Positions 58,723 through 64,000 of a stretch of DNA of 64,000 nt are shown here, piece after piece. The position numbers and the translations under genes were made by a program. The notes under the pieces were generated by a model. That model did not search any database. It was given only the letters and a program-made list of their open reading frames with translations, and was not told where the DNA came from. The stretch covers positions 1 through 64,000 of the forward strand of contig JAMOSG010000036.1 of assembly GCA_027063225.1 (NCBI GenBank), read 5' to 3'. The stretch is from Helicobacteraceae bacterium. Its GTDB lineage: Bacteria > Campylobacterota > Campylobacteria > Campylobacterales > Sulfurimonadaceae. The first letter of the stretch is position 1, and each line of letters opens with the position of its first letter.

Positions 58723-58971
58723 TTAGCCTAAAATACTTTCGATTTTACTCATGATATCTTCAATCTCTAACTCTTTAAACTCATTTTCCTCTTTAAGAGT
58801 TTCAATCTCTTTATTTTTTGCTTCAATTGTTGTGTTTAGTTCTGCAATCTCATTTTTTAAAAGTTCATTATCTTGTTGAAGAGCATTGTATTTTTCAAGT
58901 AAAGTAGATACTTTTGTAGCTAATTTTTCAACTGTTGTTTGTGCCTGTGTAATTTGTTCTTGATTTTCCAT
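58723..58971 (-). CDS. Short coiled-coil protein, ZapB-like
   Basis: The 82-residue protein is almost entirely heptad-repeat coiled coil (about 12-75), with Leu, Ile and Val at a and d positions and many Glu and Lys. The form and size match ZapB, which links ZapA to the division site, but coiled coils are poor guides. It is just upstream of the ZapA-like gene. Confidence 0.6.
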   Translation of the reverse strand: MENQEQITQAQTTVEKLATKVSTLLEKYNALQQDNELLKNEIAELNTTIEAKNKEIETLKEENEFKELEIEDIMSKIESILG

Positions 58972-59000
58972 AAATAGTTCCTTTATTTGGGTTTTAATTA

Positions 59001-59753
59001 TTATTTATAAAGCACAATTTGTTCCAAAATATTCTCTTTTTCTAAATCAAAATAAAATATCTCATTTTGAGATTCAAAAACAAGTTTATTCTTTTGCTTT
59101 TTTACAAACTGCAACACCCGCTGTTCTTGTTGCTCCTTTTTTGAAACAACTTTCCCTCTTTCTATATACACCACCCTAGAAGCTACCTTTTCTAGCTCAT
59201 TCTTATCATGAGTAACCATAATAGTTGTTAAATGGAAACGTTTATGTAAAACTAAAAGCTCCTCTTGAAGTTTTAAACGTATTTTTGCATCTAATGCAGA
59301 AAGTGGTTCATCTAAAAGTAAAACTTTTGGTTTTTTCATAAGTGCACGACACAAAGCAACACGCTGTTTTTGTCCACCACTAAGCTGGGAAGGAAAAAGG
59401 TGCTTTAGCGATGTAAGTTCTGTAAGCTCTAAAAGCTCCTTTGCTAAGTTTTTGTCATTTTGAGCAAAAAGAAGATTTCTCTCTACACTCATATTTTCAA
59501 AAAGAGCATAATCTTGTGTTACAAAACCAATGGAACGTTTTTGTGTTGGAAGTTTTTTTGTTTTGCTATTCCAAGTCTCACCATCTACTTCAATAAAACC
59601 TTTTGTATCTTCTAAACCTGCCAAAACTCTTAGAAGCGTTGTTTTTCCACTTCCACTAGTACCACTTAAAACAATAAACTCATTCTCTTGAATATGAAGT
59701 TTTACATCTAAGGTAAATTGTTCTAACTCTTTTTGAATATCTACAAAAATCAT
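59001..59753 (-). CDS. modC: Molybdate-type ABC transporter ATPase ModC
   Basis: The 250-residue ATPase has Walker [16 protein letters not shown], signature [17 protein letters not shown], and Walker [13 protein letters not shown]. The C-terminal regulatory MOP domain of E. coli ModC is missing; a short beta-rich tail remains. It is encoded after modA and modB with 4-base overlaps. Confidence 0.88.
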   Translation of the reverse strand: MIFVDIQKELEQFTLDVKLHIQENEFIVLSGTSGSGKTTLLRVLAGLEDTKGFIEVDGETWNSKTKKLPTQKRSIGFVTQDYALFENMSVERNLLFAQNDKNLAKELLELTELTSLKHLFPSQLSGGQKQRVALCRALMKKPKVLLLDEPLSALDAKIRLKLQEELLVLHKRFHLTTIMVTHDKNELEKVASRVVYIERGKVVSKKEQQEQRVLQFVKKQKNKLVFESQNEIFYFDLEKENILEQIVLYK

Positions 59754-60382
59754 TTTAAACTCTTTTGTTTATGGTTAAAGTAATAGACACTAAACAAAAC
59801 ACTAAAGCTTAAAAGTAACATTACCATACTGTAAATATGAGCATTATCATACTCTAAGTTCTCTACAAACTCATAAATAGCAACAGAAGCAACTTTTGTT
59901 TCTCCTGGAATACTACCACCAACCATTAAAACAACACCAAATTCTCCTACTGTATGTGCAAAAGTAATTACAATAGCATTTAAAAGTGCTGGTTTAATAT
60001 TTGGTAATGCAACAAAAAAAAGTGTTTGCAAAGATGATTTTCCAACAATATAACTTGCTTCTATCATATTTTTATTGAGCGATGCAAAACCACTTTGCAA
60101 AGGTTGAACCATAAAAGGTAAAGAGTAAAAACAACTTGCAATCACTAAAGATTCAAAGTTAAAAATAAAAGGGGTATCTGAGAGTGCCCACAAAAGGTAA
60201 AAACCTAAAACTGAAGGGGGTAAAACTATAGGGAGTGCTGTTATTGTTTCTAAAAAAGGTTTAAATTTTGAAGTTGTTTGAGAAAGATACCAAGCAAGCG
60301 GAAGAGCAAAGAAAAAAAGAAGTATTGTTGTAACACTCGCTAACTCAAAGGAGAGTAAAAATGGCTCAAAATCTAAATTCAT
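59750..60382 (-). CDS. modB: Molybdate ABC transporter permease ModB
   Basis: The 210-residue protein has five or six membrane segments and the ModB-type loop [20 protein letters not shown], the EAA-like contact with the ATPase. It overlaps modA and modC by 4 bases. Confidence 0.92.
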   Translation of the reverse strand: MNLDFEPFLLSFELASVTTILLFFFALPLAWYLSQTTSKFKPFLETITALPIVLPPSVLGFYLLWALSDTPFIFNFESLVIASCFYSLPFMVQPLQSGFASLNKNMIEASYIVGKSSLQTLFFVALPNIKPALLNAIVITFAHTVGEFGVVLMVGGSIPGETKVASVAIYEFVENLEYDNAHIYSMVMLLLSFSVLFSVYYFNHKQKSLK

Positions 60383-61119
60383 GGCACAATATAACCATAC
60401 TCTTTAAATATCTGTTTTGCTTTTTTTGATTCTAAAAAGCTTAAGAAATATTTTGCATCATCATTGTTTTTTGCATGTTTTAAAAGTACAACACCTTGCT
60501 TTATAGGTGTATAAAGTTTTTGATCTATTTGCATAAAATGTTGTGGTGTCTGAAATTTTCTCAGCTTATCACTATAAAGAGCAGAGATAGCTACAATTCC
60601 AACATCAGCAGCTTTAAGAGAGTAAGAGAGTGTTTGTGCAATGGAATGAGCATAGATAAATTTAGACTTTATATCTTTGTAGATATGTAGATTTTTCAAT
60701 GCTTCAACGGCTGCTGCTCCATAGGGTGCTGTTTTTGGATTTGCTATAGCAATTTTTTTTATATCTTTTTGTTTTAAAAGTGTTAAAGATTTTGACAAAT
60801 CTCTTTTTTTTACGCTAAATAAAGCTAAAAGTCCATTTGCATACACTTTTGGTTTTGAGATAGCTAAAGATTTTTCATATAAAAACTGTGGATACTTCAT
60901 ATTGGCAGATAAAAAAAGATCATAAGGTGCACCACGTAAAATCTGTGCACTTAAATGTCCACTTCCACCTAATGTCACTTCTACTTTAACTTCTGGGTAC
61001 TGTTTTAAAAACTCTTTTTTTAAATCTTGTATTGCATAACTTACATTGGCTGCAATTGCTAAATGGATAGTTGAAGCTTGTAAAGATACAACAAAGAATA
61101 AAAGAGCAAACAACTTCAT
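60379..61119 (-). CDS. modA: Molybdate-binding periplasmic protein ModA
   Basis: The 246-residue protein has a signal peptide (1-15) and ModA-type ligand segments: [37 protein letters not shown], and [13 protein letters not shown]. Binding of molybdate is the family reading; tungstate or other oxyanions cannot be excluded. It starts at the trpA stop. Confidence 0.92.
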   Translation of the reverse strand: MKLFALLFFVVSLQASTIHLAIAANVSYAIQDLKKEFLKQYPEVKVEVTLGGSGHLSAQILRGAPYDLFLSANMKYPQFLYEKSLAISKPKVYANGLLALFSVKKRDLSKSLTLLKQKDIKKIAIANPKTAPYGAAAVEALKNLHIYKDIKSKFIYAHSIAQTLSYSLKAADVGIVAISALYSDKLRKFQTPQHFMQIDQKLYTPIKQGVVLLKHAKNNDDAKYFLSFLESKKAKQIFKEYGYIVP

Positions 61120-61859
61120 TAAGAGTTTATCTCCTCTTTAATAATAGAAGCTATAGTACAACATTTATCAATTTTTTGTGTAAAGTTTGTATCTTCTTCT
61201 AAAAGAACTTTTGTAAAAGCACTTCCAACAATTACACCATCTGCTCCAACAATTTTTTGTTTTGCAGTTTTTTCATTTACCCCAAACCCTACAAATACTG
61301 GTGTTTTTGTGTACTCTTTAATAGTTTGTAAAAAAGGTTGAAGATCTTCTGAAGCACCACTTCCTGTAATACCAGTGTATGCTACCATATAGATAAATTT
61401 TTGAGCATTAGAAACAATTTGTTCAATTCTTTGTGGAGAATCTGTTGGTGCTACAAAACTAATATTACTTAGATTGTTTGCTTGAAACAGTTCATCATAC
61501 ACCACTGCTTCTTCATGTGGTAAGTCTGGAATTATAAACCCACTTAGTCCCATCTCTTTTGCTAAAGGAAGAAGCTTAGGCATTTTTTGTTGATAAAAGC
61601 TATTAAAATACCCCATCCATAAAGTATCTACTTTTGGTGCAACCTCTTTAGTAATATCTAACACATCGCTAAATTTTAAACCTTGTTGTAACACTTTATG
61701 ACTTGCTGCCTCAATAAGTGGTCCATCTGCAACAGGGTCAGAAAATGGAACTCCAAGTTCAAGTGTATCTACACCATTTTGTGCAAGAGCTAAAGCTAAA
61801 TCTACACTAAATTGTTTCTCTGGATATCCAGAAGTTATAAAAGCTACTAATTGTTTCAT
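61119..61859 (-). CDS. trpA: Tryptophan synthase alpha subunit
   Basis: TrpA splits indole-3-glycerol phosphate. The 246-residue protein has the ELGVPFSDPVADGPLIEAA motif with catalytic Asp, LSGFIIPDLPHEE, YMVAYTGITG, and FVGFGVNEKTAKQK. It overlaps the Hpt gene by 4 bases. trpB and the other trp genes are not adjacent. Confidence 0.95.
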   Translation of the reverse strand: MKQLVAFITSGYPEKQFSVDLALALAQNGVDTLELGVPFSDPVADGPLIEAASHKVLQQGLKFSDVLDITKEVAPKVDTLWMGYFNSFYQQKMPKLLPLAKEMGLSGFIIPDLPHEEAVVYDELFQANNLSNISFVAPTDSPQRIEQIVSNAQKFIYMVAYTGITGSGASEDLQPFLQTIKEYTKTPVFVGFGVNEKTAKQKIVGADGVIVGSAFTKVLLEEDTNFTQKIDKCCTIASIIKEEINS

Positions 61860-62260
61860 TTTGCATCCAAGTCTGGTAATTTTAAAAGGGAGAATTTTAC
61901 TTTGCTAAGAGGTTGGTCTTGATTAAAATCTTTGTTCCATTGCGTAAACATATCGCTAATTTGTAAAAGCCAATCTATTGTTTCTTGATTTGCATGATCC
62001 TCTTTTTGACGTAAAATCTCTAATAAATCCTCTACAAGAGCTGCTAATCTATGAATAGATTCAAGTTTTAAATAACCAGAAGCAGATTTGATATTATGAA
62101 AAACACGAAAAAGTTCATTTACACTTCTTCTATACATCTCATCTTTAGAAAGATCTAAAACCATAATTTCCATACTATCACACATCAAAGAAAAATGGTC
62201 TAAAAACTCATCAACAATATCAAAATCAAATGCCTCTTCTAACTCAGTTTTGATACCCAT
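61856..62260 (-). CDS. Hpt-domain phosphotransfer protein
   Basis: The 134-residue helical protein has the phosphotransfer motif FHNIKSASGYL (about residue 54), with the phospho-accepting histidine. Partner kinases and regulators are not nearby. It starts an operon with trpA and modABC, an unrelated mix. The role in a phosphorelay or chemotaxis is not known. Confidence 0.82.
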   Translation of the reverse strand: MGIKTELEEAFDFDIVDEFLDHFSLMCDSMEIMVLDLSKDEMYRRSVNELFRVFHNIKSASGYLKLESIHRLAALVEDLLEILRQKEDHANQETIDWLLQISDMFTQWNKDFNQDQPLSKVKFSLLKLPDLDAK

Positions 62261-62302
62261 AAAAAAGCTCCCCTACTAATGAGGATTATAACAATTTTTT
62301 AA

Positions 62303-63265
62303 TTAATTTTTACTATAAGGGTTTAGTTTAAGTAAAATTAAATCTGCCACAACATTCCCTATAAGTGTTAAAAAAGCACTAATAATTAAGATTCCCATAA
62401 TAACTGGATAATCTCTACTTAAAGTACTAGAAAAGAAAAGTTGCCCCATTCCATCTATTCCAAAAATAGCTTCTAAAATAACACTACCACCAATAAGTCC
62501 TGGTAAAGAAAGTCCTAATAGTGTAACAATTGGAGGCAATAGATTAGGCAAAATATAATACTTCAAAAGTTCTATTTTTGATAAAGCACGAGTTTGGGCA
62601 AAAAAGTAAAAGTCACTCTTTAAAATTTCTAATGTCAAAGAACGAATATAAGAGATTAATGCACCTAAAGAGACAAAAATAGTAATACTAATAGGAAGAA
62701 CAAGATGCCATAACATATCTTTATAATAAGCTAAAGTATCTGTAGCATTAATATTAAGCGAATGTAATCCAGCAATGGGAAAGAGTTCTAAATAAACGCT
62801 AAAAAAACCTATAAATAAAAGTGCTAAATAAAAAGATGGTGTTGCAAAACTAAAAAGAGCAATTTGTTGAATTATTTTATCGATAAAACTGTTTTGAGAC
62901 AATGCAGCACTAATGCCTAAAAAAAGTGCTATGACAAATACAAATATTAAAGAAACAATATTTATAAAAAGGGTAATAGGCAATCGTTTGAGTATTTCAT
63001 CTATTACATCACCACCTGTTACAAAAGATATACCAAACTTTAATGTAAGAATATTTTTTATCCAATCTATGTATTGTTCAAACAAAGGTTTATCAAGCCC
63101 ATAAACTGCTTGAAGTTTAGCAATAGCCTCTGGAGTCATATTTGGATTTAATTCACCAGCAGATAAAAAACTATTTGGAGCTAAATGCATTGCAAAAAAA
63201 GAGATAAGAGAAATTAACAATAGCATAAAAAGTATATATAAAAATTTAATAAAAAATTGTTTCAT
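62303..63265 (-). CDS. ABC transporter permease, OppB/DppB type
   Basis: The protein of about 320 residues has six membrane segments, an N-terminal MKQFFIKFLYILFMLLLISL, and the OppB-type MTPEAIAKLQAVYGLDKPLFEQY block. I use the ATG at 63265; a longer TTG start at 63304 would fall inside the hairpin after the porin gene. The OppC-type partner is 16 kb away. Confidence 0.9.
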   Translation of the reverse strand: MKQFFIKFLYILFMLLLISLISFFAMHLAPNSFLSAGELNPNMTPEAIAKLQAVYGLDKPLFEQYIDWIKNILTLKFGISFVTGGDVIDEILKRLPITLFINIVSLIFVFVIALFLGISAALSQNSFIDKIIQQIALFSFATPSFYLALLFIGFFSVYLELFPIAGLHSLNINATDTLAYYKDMLWHLVLPISITIFVSLGALISYIRSLTLEILKSDFYFFAQTRALSKIELLKYYILPNLLPPIVTLLGLSLPGLIGGSVILEAIFGIDGMGQLFFSSTLSRDYPVIMGILIISAFLTLIGNVVADLILLKLNPYSKN

Positions 63266-63293
63266 AGAAAAGATTGTAGCATAATAAAGGGTT

Positions 63294-63318
63294 AAGACAA
63301 ACAAAAAATGTTTGCCTT
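63294..63318 (-). terminator. Hairpin terminator after the porin gene
   Basis: AAGGCAAAC and GTTTGTCTT (minus strand) pair with one G-U and a seven-base T-rich loop. A T-rich stretch follows. It lies between the porin stop and the OppB-type gene. Confidence 0.7.
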
Positions 63319-63329
63319 AATTAAAGAAA

Positions 63330-64000
63330 TTAAAAGTTGTAAGTTAAATAAGCTTGAATACTATTTACAGCATCATTTGCAGAGTAATCATCTGTACGAA
63401 TAATTGCTACTGTAGTATCTAAATCAGCAAAAGATTTAGAGATAGTTAATGTTTCTTCATTTGCACTATCTGAAGAGTTACCAGCTTGAACTGTTCCTGT
63501 ATCAGCTTTTGCAATATAAACACCAAGATCAAATCCAGCTACTGTAGCTTCTGCAGAAACACTGTAAGACTCAGTATCTACGTTACTTGCCCAACCAGAA
63601 GTCCACCAACTTGCAGTATATAAACTTGAAGCACCACTACCTGAAAGGTTTGCACCAGCACTATTGTCTGAACCAACTTTTGAATACGCTACTTTAAATG
63701 TTGCAACATCTTTAAGTGCATATCCAACCATTACTGCTGCAGCTTTTCCAGCATCTTGACCTTCTAAATCTGTTGAAGTATATTGAGCACCAGCTAAGAT
63801 ACCATTAAAATCAAAATCAGCTTGAACAAAATATGCAGTTGCTACATGTGTTGCATTATAATACCATGCTTGTAGAGTTAAAGGTTTTACAGAATTGTTC
63901 ACTAAACCAGCTGCAAATGCACCTTGGTAGAATTGTGAAAAGTTTGAAGTTCCATTTGCATTAAAAGGAGCAATAACACCACCAGCACCATTTTCAGCAG
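63330..64000 (-). CDS. Outer membrane porin, C-terminal part (truncated by window edge)
   Basis: The frame runs open to the window edge, so at least 223 residues of a longer protein are shown. The sequence alternates hydrophobic and polar residues in short antiparallel strands (for example FDLGVYIAKADTG and TVAIIRTDD) and ends with a strand terminating in YNF, the aromatic C-terminal signal for outer membrane insertion. It fits the major porin type of Campylobacterota. An internal GTG at 63902 is not the true start. Confidence 0.85.
   Translation of the reverse strand, partial: AENGAGGVIAPFNANGTSNFSQFYQGAFAAGLVNNSVKPLTLQAWYYNATHVATAYFVQADFDFNGILAGAQYTSTDLEGQDAGKAAAVMVGYALKDVATFKVAYSKVGSDNSAGANLSGSGASSLYTASWWTSGWASNVDTESYSVSAEATVAGFDLGVYIAKADTGTVQAGNSSDSANEETLTISKSFADLDTTVAIIRTDDYSANDAVNSIQAYLTYNF

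Noticed and set aside
60990..61130. Molybdenum cofactor riboswitch before modA
   Set aside because: modA starts at the trpA stop with no intergenic space for a leader RNA.

Overview
This window comes from a low-GC member of the Campylobacterota (Epsilonproteobacteria), most like the Sulfurimonas/Sulfurovum/Arcobacter side of the phylum. Supporting signs are the fused IspDF enzyme, class II DAHP synthase, a Fur-LysS-GlyA-DUF1882-SPOR block, the FlgI-FlgJ-FlgM-FlgN-FlgK order, a CbpA-HspR pair, and an IspDF-orphan response regulator-ATP sulfurylase-like-PgpA block. All of these recall gene orders known from Campylobacter jejuni. The genus cannot be fixed from this window.

Layout. 1-6.9 kb: DTW protein, lipoprotein nuclease, M16 peptidase, PyrD, a TRAP permease pair and MurF. 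7.0-11.4 kb: a visibly AT-richer five-gene restriction-modification island. It holds a Dam-type methylase, a DGQHR (DndB-like) protein, an unknown possibly HEPN-like protein, a DpnII/MboI-family GATC endonuclease and a second methylase. 11.4-16.5 kb: hydrolase, Ddl, RuvA, FapA-like and TauE. 16.5-18.2 kb: CheX-like, FliN and FliO-like. 18.2-31.1 kb: housekeeping genes (DAHP synthase, CvpA, Fur, LysS, GlyA, SPOR protein, TrpE, AroE, RsmD, MurA, PurH). 31.2-31.6 kb: four tRNAs (fMet-Gln-fMet-Gly) behind a consensus promoter. 31.6-37.4 kb: DUF4395, a hotdog protein, CmoB, a CDF transporter, Mrp and ThiC. 37.7-44.7 kb: IspDF, an HP1021-type regulator, an ATP sulfurylase-like protein, PgpA, Ung, CbpA, HspR and a CAP lipoprotein. 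44.7-50.6 kb: AI-2E transporter, OppC-type permease and flagellar late genes. 50.6-58.4 kb: an HEPN/MNT pair, UvrB, DedA, SUI1, ABC-F, MFS and tRNA-Arg. 58.5-64 kb: ZapA/ZapB-like proteins, ModABC, TrpA, an Hpt protein, an OppB-type permease and the end of a porin.

The most unusual region is the 7.0-11.4 kb island. It sits inside what is normally a murF-hydrolase-ddl-ruvA cell-wall operon, and its five genes overlap one another by 1 to 19 bases, so they are probably translationally coupled. Two genes that are not part of a classical DpnII system (a DGQHR protein and an unknown partner) lie between the methylase and the endonuclease. This suggests an elaborated GATC restriction or defence locus.

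Regulatory sites that can be read directly include a sigma-54 promoter before flgI, a sigma-28 promoter before flgM, a HAIR-like HspR operator over the cbpA promoter, a consensus sigma-70 promoter before the tRNA cluster, a probably leaderless uvrB transcript, and a repeat-based pair of mutually exclusive hairpins between thiC and mrp. No CRISPR array, insertion sequence or prophage was seen, and no gap between genes exceeds 300 bases.
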